Shown: positions 8,140 through 17,018 of the stretch, piece by piece | Position numbering within the stretch: the stretch's first letter is position 1 | How the letters are laid out: each line of letters opens with the position of its first letter | Source of the DNA: Candidatus Kryptoniota bacterium | GTDB lineage: Bacteria; Bacteroidota; Ignavibacteria; Kryptoniales; JAKASW01 | Reading direction: 5' to 3' | Assembly: GCA_036567965.1 (NCBI GenBank) | Contig: DATCTN010000019.1 | Location: forward strand, 57,410 to 121,409 | DNA: 64,000 bases | Position numbers and translations under genes: made by a program | The notes under the pieces: generated by a model | Seen by the model: only the letters and a program-made list of their open reading frames with translations | Told to the model about the DNA's origin: nothing | Databases searched by the model: none

Positions 8140-9720
8140 ATGAAATCCGAACCGGTAAAAAAGGGGCCCTTCAAGAACGACTCCGGGATAGAGATTAAGC
8201 AGGTATACTCTCGCTCAGATTTCGATTACCTCTCGAAGCTCGGCTTCCCCGGCGAATATCCTTACACGCGCGGCGTATATCCGACGATGTACCGGGGAAA
8301 GTTCTGGACCATGAGGCAGTATGCGGGATTCGGGAGCGCGGACGAGTCGAATAAGCGATACCGCTACTTGCTCCGTCAGGGGATCACCGGCCTTTCGGTC
8401 GCATTCGATCTACCAACGCAAATGGGATACGATTCCGACCACCCGATGAGCGAAGGAGAGGTGGGGCGGGTTGGAGTAGCGATTTCGTCACTCGAAGACA
8501 TGGAACGGCTCCTAGATGGGATCGATTTGGAAAAGGTCACCACCTCCATGACGATCAATGCCACCGCGGCAATCATTCTCGCGATGTATGTAGCTGTTGC
8601 CAAGAAACAAAATGCCGGCCTCAAGAAAATTTCGGGCACGACGCAAAATGACATACTGAAAGAATATATTTCGCGCGGAACTCATATCTTTCCGCCCACA
8701 CCTTCACTCAGACTTGTAACGGACGTAATCAGCTATTGCAGTGAGAACTTACCGAGATGGAATGCAATCTCGATCAGCGGATACCACATCAGGGAAGCGG
8801 GATCGTCTGCGGTCCAGGAGCTCGCCTTCACTTTCTCGAATGCGATGGAGTATGTCAGGTCGGCAATATCGGCCGGCCTCGAATTCGATTCGTTCGGTAA
8901 CCAGCTCTCTTTCTTTTTCAATTCGCACAACGATTTCTTCGAGGAGATCGCGAAGTTTAGAGCTGCCAGAAGAATCTGGGCGAAAATTACGAGGGAGAAG
9001 TTCGGCAGCAGGAATCATGAGGCGATGAAACTCCGGTTCCATGCGCAGACCGGCGGCTCGACTCTCACCGCTCAACAAATTGACAACAACGTTGTGAGAA
9101 CCACTTACCAGGCGCTTGCGGCAGTTCTTGGAGGCTGCCAATCACTCCACACAAACAGCAGAGACGAGGCGCTCGCCCTGCCCACAGAAGATTCGGTGAG
9201 ACTGGCGCTCAGAACTCAACAAATAATTGCGCACGAATCGGGAGTAACAAATACGATTGACCCACTTGCCGGATCTTATTATCTGGAAAAACTAACGGAT
9301 GAAATCGAAAAAGAGGTCTGGAAGTATCTGGACAAGATTGAGTCTATCGGCGGATCTGTAAAAGGTATCGAGATTGGTTTCTTCCAGGACGAAATAGCGA
9401 AGAGCGCGTATAAATATCAAAAGGCTATCGAGACAAAAGAGAAAATCATCGTTGGAGTCAATGAATATAGGGTGGAGGAAAGTAACCGTCCCGAAATTTT
9501 TCATTTGGATCCGTCAGTAAGAGAAACTCAAAGCAAGCGATTAGCCCATTTGAGGAAGAAGAGAGACAACGTACTGGTCAATACATTGCTCGATCGGTTG
9601 AAAACAATCGCAAGTGAGAAGAGTAATGTAATGCCGGGTTTGATTGAATGTGTTGAAGCGTATGCCACACTTGGAGAAATATCCGATGCGCTTAGAGAAG
9701 TGTGGGGAACATTCAACTAG
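8140..9720 (+). CDS. Methylmalonyl-CoA mutase, catalytic (alpha) subunit
   Basis: A 526-residue subunit of a B12-dependent acyl-CoA mutase that interconverts methylmalonyl-CoA and succinyl-CoA. It contains the substrate-binding TIM barrel (FWTMRQYAGFGSADESN, GLSVAFDLPTQMGYDSDHP, QTGGSTLTAQQ, NTIDPLAGSYYLE) but no C-terminal cobalamin-binding domain. It is thus the split type, needing a separate small B12 subunit that is not in this window. Tyr61 (RQYAGF) and Arg179 (SRGTHIFPP) match the residues that select methylmalonyl-CoA; isobutyryl-CoA mutases have Phe and Gln there. An upstream extension to 8053 lacks family similarity and overlaps the UbiA gene, so the ATG at 8140 is preferred. Product use fits the acyl-CoA carboxylase at 50460. 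Confidence 0.93.
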   Translation: MKSEPVKKGPFKNDSGIEIKQVYSRSDFDYLSKLGFPGEYPYTRGVYPTMYRGKFWTMRQYAGFGSADESNKRYRYLLRQGITGLSVAFDLPTQMGYDSDHPMSEGEVGRVGVAISSLEDMERLLDGIDLEKVTTSMTINATAAIILAMYVAVAKKQNAGLKKISGTTQNDILKEYISRGTHIFPPTPSLRLVTDVISYCSENLPRWNAISISGYHIREAGSSAVQELAFTFSNAMEYVRSAISAGLEFDSFGNQLSFFFNSHNDFFEEIAKFRAARRIWAKITREKFGSRNHEAMKLRFHAQTGGSTLTAQQIDNNVVRTTYQALAAVLGGCQSLHTNSRDEALALPTEDSVRLALRTQQIIAHESGVTNTIDPLAGSYYLEKLTDEIEKEVWKYLDKIESIGGSVKGIEIGFFQDEIAKSAYKYQKAIETKEKIIVGVNEYRVEESNRPEIFHLDPSVRETQSKRLAHLRKKRDNVLVNTLLDRLKTIASEKSNVMPGLIECVEAYATLGEISDALREVWGTFN

Positions 9721-9925
9721 AAAACTCCGCGCGATTCCCGAAGGTGAGAAAGCACGCCGGCAGGAAAACGTGAGACTTTGAGTCGTGAGACAAACCGGAG
9801 CTTTTCGATTGGAGCATGAGGTAAAGAGAAACGGAAGCATGGCAAACTTTCCGACTGCGAGTTCGAGATTCCGCCATGGGCTGGACTTGGTTGGATAGAA
9901 TCATGGCACAAAATATATTCATCAA

Positions 9926-12253
9926 ATGAAATCTACTGCAGAGCAATCGATTCTCCATTCATGGATGATGGGCGTATGCTCGCTTCTGATAATTCTCACT
10001 TTGATGATGGGAATGAGCCAAGCCGTCTACTCACAGAATCATTTGACTGGAAATATTAGCGGAAGGGTCCTGTCCGACAGAAAGCCGGTGGTCGGCGCGA
10101 CTGTTCGCATCCTCGAGCTTGACCGCGCGACGTATACTGACGCTGCAGGTGAGTTTTCATTTTCAAGTATCCCCACCGGGGATTACCAAATATTTGTTCG
10201 GTGTGTCGGTTATGCTTCGAGAGTGAACCGCATTGCTGTCAAAGACAGCACGGTTGAGCTCGCAGTCGAGCTCCGTCAATCCGCGATAGAAGCGAGCGAA
10301 ATAGTCGTTTCTGCGTCTCCGTATGCGCAGACGACCGATGAATTGTACCAGTCCTCTGATTCGAAAACGAAGGTCGCACTTCATCAGACTGCGGGCTCAA
10401 GCGTGGCAGAAGAGATCTCAGATCTCCCGGGAATTGCGGTCAGATATAACGGCTCTGCGCCGGCGAGGCCGATCATAAGGGGATTATCCGACAACGAAGT
10501 GCTCGTGCTGGAAAATGGAATGCGCACAGGTGATGTTTCGACCTACGACCCCGCCCATTCAGTGCCGATCGAACCAATGAGCGTCGAGAGAGTCGACGTC
10601 GTTCGCGGACCTGCAAGTATTATTTATGGTCCGAATGCCGTAGGCGGACTTATTAATGTGATTACAAATACCATCCCGAGTGCATCGTCTGAAAGATTTT
10701 CGGGGACTGCCTCTCTGGGCGGGAACAGTGTCAGCGACGAATACTCGGGTTACTTTAACGGTGTTTACAGCAACGGCGGACATGCATTCAGTGTTTTAGC
10801 AGGTGGAGTCCACTCGCAAGATACACGCATCCCGGCGGCAAATTATTTCGACGGCGTTCAGAGTTTTGATTTGAACAGGATGCCGCAGACTTTTAATCAT
10901 ACTCAAGAAGAGGGTGCGGGTTACTCGTACCAGGGCGAATCAGGAATGGCTGGAATCGGATTCAAACACTACGAGATGAGATACGGTATTCCGGGTACTC
11001 CTCCAAATCCCGATTGGATTACAGACCCGCCAACCACATCTCTCATCGCGCAGAATGTTAATTCAATAGAGCTGCGAAGCATATTGGAACCGGAGAGCGG
11101 CATTGTGAAACAATTTAGACTCGATGCGGGATACGTCGACTATAATCATTCCGAGTTCCCAACCCAGCAGGATTCGTCCGGTATTTCGAATCCGCAGGCG
11201 AATCATTTCAATAATCGGTCTTTCAATGTAATGCTGCAGATGCACCACCGGGAAATCGGCGCTCTCCGTGGAACACTTGGATTGTGGTCGAACCTGGAGA
11301 ATCTCTCGATCGAAGGGGACCAGCCGCTTGGACCGAACTCGTTTACCACGGACCTCGCCGGTTTCATTTACGAGGAATATGTCGCGAGTGAAAAGACGAG
11401 ATTTCAGGGAGCTGTTAGATTCGATTATAATCGGATTCACGCCGTACCATATTCCGCGTCAACCGATCCTGTGTTTCAGTCGATCGATATCGTTCGCACT
11501 CACGAGGCGGTGACAGCTTCGGTTGGGCTCATCCAGAATCTCGCTCCAGGAATCGTGTCATCGTTGAACCTGGCCAGGTCGTTCCGTCCGCCGACCGTGC
11601 AGGAACTCTTTGCCAACGGCGCAGATGCGGCGAGCAACACTTATTCCGTCGGCGACGCAGCTCTGACTCCCGAGGCTGCAACGGGGATCGATGCATCGCT
11701 GAAAGGAGATGTGTCGGGCTTTATTGTCGAGGTGTCTCCTTATGTCAATTTCATAAGCAATTACATTTATAGTTACCTTCGCGGCGACACGATACAGAAT
11801 TTGCCCGTCCGAAAGTTTTCGGCAACTGACGCCCGGCTCGTAGGATTTGAATCCAGAGTCGCCATTCAGCCGCTGCAAAGTTTTGCATTCAGCGCGAGCG
11901 CCGACTATGTGAACGCCGAAGACACAAAGAACGGCGTCCCCCTTCCATTCACTCCTCCGCTCCGGGGGTTGCTGTCGGTGACATATCGAGATGACGCCTA
12001 CTCAGGCATGATTCAATGGCGCCTGGCTGCGGCCCAGAAGAGACTCGGGGAAGGCGACACCTACACAGCAGGTTATGGTGTGGTGAACATCGGATTCGGC
12101 ATCAGGCTGACAGAAGATAGGCTGGTTCATAACGTGAGCTTCAACTGCGACAACTTGTTTAACCAGGTCTACAGAGATAATCTTTCGGTGATCAAAGATT
12201 TTGTGCCGCAGCCGGCCAGAGGGTTCCGGTTAAATTACGATTTGATCTTCTGA
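9926..12253 (+). CDS. TonB-dependent outer-membrane receptor
   Basis: A 775-residue receptor. A signal peptide (residues 1 to about 36, ending VYSQ) is followed by a carboxypeptidase-regulatory-like beta-sandwich domain (about 40-125; GNISGRVLSDRKPVVGATV). Next comes the plug (about 150-250; RPIIRGLSDNEVLVLENG, VDVVRGPASIIYGPNAVGG), and then a 22-strand barrel ending in the aromatic terminus LNYDLIF. Such receptors bring in scarce ligands (metal chelates, cobalamin, glycans) with TonB energy. Its stop is only 2 bases from the stop of a NiCoT-family nickel/cobalt permease on the other strand, which makes a metal ligand a reasonable guess. The upstream 205 bases show no riboswitch that I can recognise. 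Confidence 0.9.
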   Translation: MKSTAEQSILHSWMMGVCSLLIILTLMMGMSQAVYSQNHLTGNISGRVLSDRKPVVGATVRILELDRATYTDAAGEFSFSSIPTGDYQIFVRCVGYASRVNRIAVKDSTVELAVELRQSAIEASEIVVSASPYAQTTDELYQSSDSKTKVALHQTAGSSVAEEISDLPGIAVRYNGSAPARPIIRGLSDNEVLVLENGMRTGDVSTYDPAHSVPIEPMSVERVDVVRGPASIIYGPNAVGGLINVITNTIPSASSERFSGTASLGGNSVSDEYSGYFNGVYSNGGHAFSVLAGGVHSQDTRIPAANYFDGVQSFDLNRMPQTFNHTQEEGAGYSYQGESGMAGIGFKHYEMRYGIPGTPPNPDWITDPPTTSLIAQNVNSIELRSILEPESGIVKQFRLDAGYVDYNHSEFPTQQDSSGISNPQANHFNNRSFNVMLQMHHREIGALRGTLGLWSNLENLSIEGDQPLGPNSFTTDLAGFIYEEYVASEKTRFQGAVRFDYNRIHAVPYSASTDPVFQSIDIVRTHEAVTASVGLIQNLAPGIVSSLNLARSFRPPTVQELFANGADAASNTYSVGDAALTPEAATGIDASLKGDVSGFIVEVSPYVNFISNYIYSYLRGDTIQNLPVRKFSATDARLVGFESRVAIQPLQSFAFSASADYVNAEDTKNGVPLPFTPPLRGLLSVTYRDDAYSGMIQWRLAAAQKRLGEGDTYTAGYGVVNIGFGIRLTEDRLVHNVSFNCDNLFNQVYRDNLSVIKDFVPQPARGFRLNYDLIF

Positions 12254-12255
12254 CA

Positions 12256-13314
12256 TCAATCGTTTCTTACATCGGCATCTTCGTACCGCCGCAGCCGGTA
12301 GATCAACGTCGACGCACCCCAGCTCAGTACAAAAATCCCGACTATGAAGTACCCCATCGTATCGAAACTGTTGCTCAGTCGCGCGGCTGAAGTCCAGAAC
12401 CAGCCGTTCAGTTCAAATCTATCCGCGAGAATGCCGAACACCTCCACGCTTCCAACGAGAACTGCGACAAGTACAGACACAAACGTGATTGTCATATTGT
12501 AGTAAAGCTTCCGGAGCGGTTTGACATACGCCCATCCGTATGCGGCGAGCATAAGTACGCCATCGGTTGTATCGACGAGCGACATCCCAGCCGCAAACAA
12601 AGCAGGGAACAGGAGAATCGACCAGACCGGAAGACCTTTTGTAGCCTCAGTGGCAGTAATGCCGAGAAGACCGATTTCAGTCGCAGTGTCGAACCCGAGT
12701 CCGAAAAGAAATCCGAGCGGATACATGTGCCAGCTCTGCTTGATGAATCTGAAGAGCGGGCCGAATAATCTTCCCATGAGCCCGCGCCTGTCCAGCAAAT
12801 CGTACACCGACTGTTCGTTGTACGAACCTCCCATTTTCACACGGTTAAATGTCCTATGCACGTCCCTTAGGACGACCATATTTATCAGCGCGATAAGGAA
12901 AAGAAATCCAGCGGATACGGCTGTCCCGATCAGGCCGCCGATAGCCCGGAATCCCGGAAAACTCTTTTCGACAGATACTGTCGCGACCGCGATAGCCACC
13001 GATGCAATGATCACTACGGTCGAATGTCCGAGTGAGAAGAAGAACCCGACGGTAGTAGGCCTCTTGCCTTCCTGCATCAGCTTACGCGTGACGTTGTCAA
13101 TCGCCGCGATGTGATCGGCGTCGACAGCATGACGGAGACCAAATGTGTATGCGATCACCGATGTTCCGATCAGTAGAGGAAAACTGTGGAAGGTCGCCAG
13201 GGCCGCGATCCAGACCGCGAGGTTTGTAGAAACCAGGAACACATATAACCAGCCGATTCTACGCCTGAGATTATGAGAGCCGTCGTCGAACATCTTTAGA
13301 AAATTTCTAAACAT
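12256..13314 (-). CDS. NiCoT-family nickel/cobalt permease
   Basis: A 352-residue inner-membrane transporter of the HoxN/HupN/NixA family. Diagnostic motifs are present: RHAVDADHIAAIDN (His62 to His68, the metal-binding helix), FFSLGHSTVV, LGFDTATEIGLL and GMSLVDTTDGVLM. Eight hydrophobic segments and length are typical. The family moves Ni2+ and/or Co2+ into the cytoplasm at low concentration. It converges with a TonB receptor at a 2-bp gap, leaving no room for a terminator, so the two transcripts must overlap at their ends. Nickel versus cobalt cannot be decided from the motifs. Confidence 0.95.
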   Translation of the reverse strand: MFRNFLKMFDDGSHNLRRRIGWLYVFLVSTNLAVWIAALATFHSFPLLIGTSVIAYTFGLRHAVDADHIAAIDNVTRKLMQEGKRPTTVGFFFSLGHSTVVIIASVAIAVATVSVEKSFPGFRAIGGLIGTAVSAGFLFLIALINMVVLRDVHRTFNRVKMGGSYNEQSVYDLLDRRGLMGRLFGPLFRFIKQSWHMYPLGFLFGLGFDTATEIGLLGITATEATKGLPVWSILLFPALFAAGMSLVDTTDGVLMLAAYGWAYVKPLRKLYYNMTITFVSVLVAVLVGSVEVFGILADRFELNGWFWTSAARLSNSFDTMGYFIVGIFVLSWGASTLIYRLRRYEDADVRND

Positions 13315-13606
13315 TCACTTGCACCCTTTTGCCCTGATAATGCAACTGATTAATATCGGAAGACGTGGAACGTGATTCAAGGATTCACGGATCCTGCCGG
13401 CAAGCTAATCCAAATATGTCAGACGATTTACGGTCTCTCCGCTTTTGCCGAGGAATGCACGGTTGAGTCCGACAGCAAAGGACGCGAGTAAAACGCAAAA
13501 AGAGTAAAAGCCTGTAAAAGTCGTCTGAGTTGACGATCAGCGGAAACTGGAGGTAATTGCTCGGCAACTCTTTTCAACATAAACTATCAGCTGAACCGGA
13601 TCATAA
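13315..13606. other. Divergent intergenic region, permease / PAP2 gene
   Basis: A 292-bp region between two genes transcribed away from each other, so it should carry both promoters. I looked for a cobalamin or nickel/cobalt riboswitch on the permease side and saw no recognisable consensus. A short 60-codon frame on the minus strand (13385-13567) has no ribosome-binding site or protein-like features and is not called. Confidence 0.5.
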
Positions 13607-14326
13607 ATGAAAATGGCAAACAGAATCATAGACCTGGGACGCGATTTGAAAAGATTGTTCATCGACTGGGGCACGTACTACAGCTCACCGGTACGATGGA
13701 AATTGAGAGGATGGGTGTATACAGCCCTCTTCGCGTCTGTCGTTGTGATCGCCTTTCGCTTTGACGAGCCGATCAGGTACTTTTTCTTCGCGCTCCACAC
13801 CCACTTTGCGGACAGACTGGCGGGTTATCTGCACTGGTACGGTACGGGATATGCGACGCTATATGTTTTTCTTGGTTTGTACTTGTGCGGGCTCCTTTTC
13901 AATTTTCCGAGAACCAGGCTGAAGGGAATTATGGTCCTTCAGGCCTACCTATACTCCGGCCTGATCACGATTTCACTTAAGTCGCTTGTCGGGAGATTCA
14001 GACCTTTCGCCGGCAAAGGGTTCCTGGCGTTTACACCCCTTGTTGCCGGCCCGAATTCCCACCTTTCCTTCCCATCCGGAGATGTGGCCGTCGCATTCTC
14101 GTTATCAATAATACTCGCCGGGTTCTCGCGTAACTGGGTGTGGAGGTCTGTCTGGATAATCATCGCGATGCTGACGTCTCTTTCCAGGATGTACTACGAT
14201 GCTCATTGGTTTTCCGATGTGATTTTTTCCACGGTGAACGCTTCCGCAGCCGCCATCTGGTTGCTCCGCAGCCATGAAGATGAGTTAGTGAATCGGCCGG
14301 TCGGATCACACAGCGAGGGGACGTAG
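13607..14326 (+). CDS. PAP2-superfamily membrane phosphatase, variant motif 2
   Basis: A 239-residue membrane protein with about five hydrophobic helices. The three phosphatase motifs are found: KSLVGRFRP (Lys125 to Pro133), SFPSGD (Ser157, Gly158, Asp159) and SRMYYDAHWFSD (Arg194, His200, Asp204). Family members dephosphorylate lipid phosphates such as undecaprenyl diphosphate, phosphatidic acid or lipid A. The second motif is normally PSGH; here the His is Asp (GAT at 14081), while the nucleophile His200 and its partner Asp204 remain. The enzyme may therefore be slower, use a different acid, or be a non-canonical subgroup. It stands alone, converging with a secreted protein gene. Confidence 0.85.
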   Translation: MKMANRIIDLGRDLKRLFIDWGTYYSSPVRWKLRGWVYTALFASVVVIAFRFDEPIRYFFFALHTHFADRLAGYLHWYGTGYATLYVFLGLYLCGLLFNFPRTRLKGIMVLQAYLYSGLITISLKSLVGRFRPFAGKGFLAFTPLVAGPNSHLSFPSGDVAVAFSLSIILAGFSRNWVWRSVWIIIAMLTSLSRMYYDAHWFSDVIFSTVNASAAAIWLLRSHEDELVNRPVGSHSEGT

Positions 14327-14381
14327 TGTGATTCACTCCTCCGGCACTTGAGAACCACTGAATGAAATATTGTCCTTGATC

Positions 14382-14410
14382 CCGGAACCGAATCGTTCTT
14401 CCGGCTTTTC
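14382..14410. terminator. Hairpin between convergent genes
   Basis: CCGGAA at 14382-14387 pairs with TTCCGG at 14399-14404; an alternative inner GAAC/GTTC pairing is possible. CTTTTC follows on the plus strand. The position between two convergent genes suits a terminator, but the U-tract is short. Confidence 0.4.
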
Positions 14411-14441
14411 AGCAAACAAACTATCCGGTCTTCGCTTTGAG

Positions 14442-15293
14442 CTAATGGTAGACCACTGATGCCTGTACGTCTGATTTTTCATCCATCTCGAATTTGTCGG
14501 TCTTCACCTTCGCGTCCATTTTCATCCTCGACATATCCGCAATAAAGAAATTTCGGCGAAGGTCATGCTTTAATGTACCGGCGCCTCCTCCACTGAGCTC
14601 CATTTTGTATTCATGCTCTTCCTGGTCCATCTTCATTGTATAAGTGTTGTCGAAATAAGCGGTGTCTCCGTCAACCCGCGTCAGCTTATAACTGACAACC
14701 ATCTCAAGCCTCGCCGGGCTGTAGCCGGGGATCGGTATTACCATCGGCATCTGCTGTTGGAAGCTGTCACCGATCGCCATTGGCTTATCAGGATATCTAA
14801 TGTTCCCCAGCGCATTTTCTGCCATTGTGCCGATGGCAGTCCTCATCTCCTCAGTAAGCTTGCCCCCTTCGATCCGGATGTTCGTCAGTCTGTTTTCTTT
14901 CGTGTAGATGCCCGTGACTTCGAGGCCGCTCATTGAAATGCCTGGTCCCGTGCTGCTTTCTACACCGTTGACCCTTCTGACATTATCGAACTTGTTGATC
15001 GTCATCCGGACGAAGAACGAACTATCGCTCCCGGCGTTACCGCTCTTGATCGTCTCTTCGACTTTCTGCACCGAACTTGACTTCGTCGGGTTCTTTAGTC
15101 CTGAATTATGCAGGAGCGCAAGAGTCTCGTTGTCCGCGACGAATTTGATCGTGGATTCGCTCCTTATATCCATCGAAATGTTGTACGTGCTGTTGGGCGC
15201 TAATTTGCTTCTGAAGAAATATGCTTTTGGATCGCCGAACGAAACGGACAGCACAGTAAGGACGATCGACAACAAATGAATTTTAATTCCCAT
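14442..15293 (-). CDS. Secreted protein of unknown function
   Basis: A 283-residue protein with a short N-terminal signal peptide (MGIKIHLLSIVLTVLSVSFG). The mature part is beta-rich with alternating polar/hydrophobic strands and a central stretch RYPDKPMAIGDSFQQQMPM followed by a Tyr/Thr-rich strand region (about 210-270). The layout resembles Bacteroidota secreted proteins described as DUF6263-like, but I hold that lightly. There are no catalytic motifs and no membrane anchor. Downstream lies a hairpin shared with the convergent PAP2 gene. I give no function. Confidence 0.65.
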   Translation of the reverse strand: MGIKIHLLSIVLTVLSVSFGDPKAYFFRSKLAPNSTYNISMDIRSESTIKFVADNETLALLHNSGLKNPTKSSSVQKVEETIKSGNAGSDSSFFVRMTINKFDNVRRVNGVESSTGPGISMSGLEVTGIYTKENRLTNIRIEGGKLTEEMRTAIGTMAENALGNIRYPDKPMAIGDSFQQQMPMVIPIPGYSPARLEMVVSYKLTRVDGDTAYFDNTYTMKMDQEEHEYKMELSGGGAGTLKHDLRRNFFIADMSRMKMDAKVKTDKFEMDEKSDVQASVVYH

Positions 15294-15569
15294 GCGAAGG
15301 CTCCGACATTGTTTCCATAAAATGGCAGACGCGCGTAACTAAAACAATATTTGCCGGTCGTGGTCGGCGAATGCAGTGCATCAGCCAGAGCGAGAGCATC
15401 TATTGGATTTCGTCAAGCCCGTTATTAAAATAATCCAGCTCAGTGTCAGGGAAGAGCTGAATGTACCTCAACGCACAGACTTCAGCGGTGCGATTGGGCC
15501 CATAACTTGTGACGTGACAATTGCGTGTATCCATTTACACGCGACAAAAATCTTACTGAAAGGAATTTC

Positions 15570-16004
15570 ATGTCAACAGTAGAGAGATTGAAGCTGGTTG
15601 CTCCCTGCGGGATAGACTGCGGGATTTGCGAACTGCATGTCTGCAGAGACGATTCGCGTCTTTTCGATAGACTTATCGAGAAGGGTATACCCAGCGATAA
15701 AATACCATGCGAAGGCTGCAGATCGGTGAAGGGAAACTCCCCGGTCATCGGAGGCACTTGTGAGACTTATCTCTGTGTTCTTGAAAAAAAGAAAGAGTTC
15801 TGTTATCAATGCGACGAGTTTCCATGCGACAAACTCCATCCCGCAGTTGACAGAGCGGATGTCCTCCCCCACAACATGAAGGTATTCAATCTCTGCACGA
15901 TAAAAAAAATCGGGGTCGATGCATTCACTGAGAAGTCAAGGCACATCAAGAAGAGGTATTACACCGGCAAGATCGAAATTGGCGGAGGGCCGCAACTGAA
16001 ATAG
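15570..16004 (+). CDS. Cys-rich DUF3795-family protein
   Basis: A 144-residue cytosolic protein with 12 cysteines, grouped as APCGIDCGICELHVC (residues 12-25), CEGC (47-50), CETYLC (64-69) and CYQCDEFPC (78-86). This arrangement is typical of DUF3795 proteins, which probably bind zinc or an iron-sulfur cluster; their function is unknown. The start at 15570 is supported by GAAAGGA about 6 bases upstream and by alignment of the Cys motif to the usual N-terminus; a 15-codon upstream extension has no ribosome site. It is monocistronic, ending before a convergent hairpin and dapD. Confidence 0.8.
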   Translation: MSTVERLKLVAPCGIDCGICELHVCRDDSRLFDRLIEKGIPSDKIPCEGCRSVKGNSPVIGGTCETYLCVLEKKKEFCYQCDEFPCDKLHPAVDRADVLPHNMKVFNLCTIKKIGVDAFTEKSRHIKKRYYTGKIEIGGGPQLK

Positions 16005-16010
16005 AAGATC

Positions 16011-16036
16011 GAACCCGGATTGACCCGCGGGTTCCG
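16011..16036. terminator. Hairpin between convergent DUF3795 gene and dapD
   Basis: A perfect 7-bp stem (GAACCCG 16011-16017 with CGGGTTC 16028-16034) around a 10-nt loop. It sits in the 48-bp gap between two convergent stop codons. The following T-tract is weak (CCGGTTT), so termination efficiency is uncertain. Confidence 0.5.
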
Positions 16037-16052
16037 GTTTCCTGCCCGCCCG

Positions 16053-16895
16053 CTACCTGAGTGATTCCTCGAGAGCCGTAGCGGCATCGGTCTTCTCGTC
16101 GCGGTACTTGACGATCACCGGAGTATAAATCGAGATGCCGTTCTTCCTGGCAAAGTCACTGTCTACAATTCGCGAGCCCGGCACCACGACGGCGCCCTCG
16201 GGTACGATGAGGGGACGCGTCTTCTCTTTTTTGTAGATCCTTCTTTTTACAAGATCGTAAATCGGGGTCGATCCGGTGATGATGCAGCCAGCGCCGATGA
16301 CGGCGCGTCGTTTTACTAGCGTTCCTTCGTAAATGCCACAGTTGCCCCCGATCATCACTTCGTCTTCGATTATTACCGGCAGCGCGCCAACCGGCTCAAG
16401 AACTCCTCCGATCTGAGACGCGGCGCTCAGGTGAACTTTCTTCCCGACCTGTGCACACGATCCGACGAGGGTGTGAGAATCCAGCATCGTTCCTTCGCCG
16501 ATGTGCGCTCCGACGTTAACGTAAGTTGGAGGCATTATGACCGTTCCTTTGTCGATGTATGCGCCGCGTCTGATGGAAGTGCCGCCGGGCACGAGCCTGA
16601 TATCGTCTGAGATCGAAACACCCTTCGTGGGAAAAGTACTCTTGTCGTAAAAATGGTTCGGGTATCCATTCTCGATCCTTACCACCTTGCCGACCCGGAA
16701 GGCAAGCAATATCCCTTTCTTCACCCACTCATTGACTCTCCAGCCGGTGGGAGAATTCTTGTCGGGTTCAGCCGCTCTGACTTCCCCGATGTCCAGGACT
16801 TCCAGGAACCGTTCCACGCACGACGCAGTCTCGGGCGTGATTGTATTTGAATCAAACGATTTTTCTATGTCGATTCTTAAAAGGTCACGACTCAT
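16053..16895 (-). CDS. dapD: Tetrahydrodipicolinate N-succinyltransferase
   Basis: A 280-residue enzyme that succinylates tetrahydrodipicolinate with succinyl-CoA in the diaminopimelate/lysine pathway. After an alpha-helical N-terminal domain the chain becomes a left-handed parallel beta helix with hexapeptide repeats: [52 protein letters not shown] and [14 protein letters not shown]. The sequence order and length match DapD (trimeric). It is the third gene after dapB and dapA on the same strand, with a 123-bp gap from dapA. Its presence means the organism uses the succinylase branch, not the acetylase or aminotransferase (DapL) branch. dapE and the aminotransferase are elsewhere. Confidence 0.93.
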   Translation of the reverse strand: MSRDLLRIDIEKSFDSNTITPETASCVERFLEVLDIGEVRAAEPDKNSPTGWRVNEWVKKGILLAFRVGKVVRIENGYPNHFYDKSTFPTKGVSISDDIRLVPGGTSIRRGAYIDKGTVIMPPTYVNVGAHIGEGTMLDSHTLVGSCAQVGKKVHLSAASQIGGVLEPVGALPVIIEDEVMIGGNCGIYEGTLVKRRAVIGAGCIITGSTPIYDLVKRRIYKKEKTRPLIVPEGAVVVPGSRIVDSDFARKNGISIYTPVIVKYRDEKTDAATALEESLR

Positions 16896-17018
16896 ACTTG
16901 GTCCAACAGTCTGTGGTACTCAAGATTGCATTTGCGAAAATAATATTCATCGCGTCAAAACCCGTTCTCGGCTTTGCATCTGTCTAAAGGAGGTAAGGTG
17001 AAGAATTACACCACACTT

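Noticed and set aside
12521..13114. Plus-strand frame of 197 codons across the NiCoT gene
   Set aside because: Antisense shadow; the NiCoT motifs are unmistakable in the other strand.
13315..13606. Cobalamin or NiCo riboswitch upstream of the NiCoT gene
   Set aside because: Looked for on the minus strand; no B12 box or NiCo consensus found.
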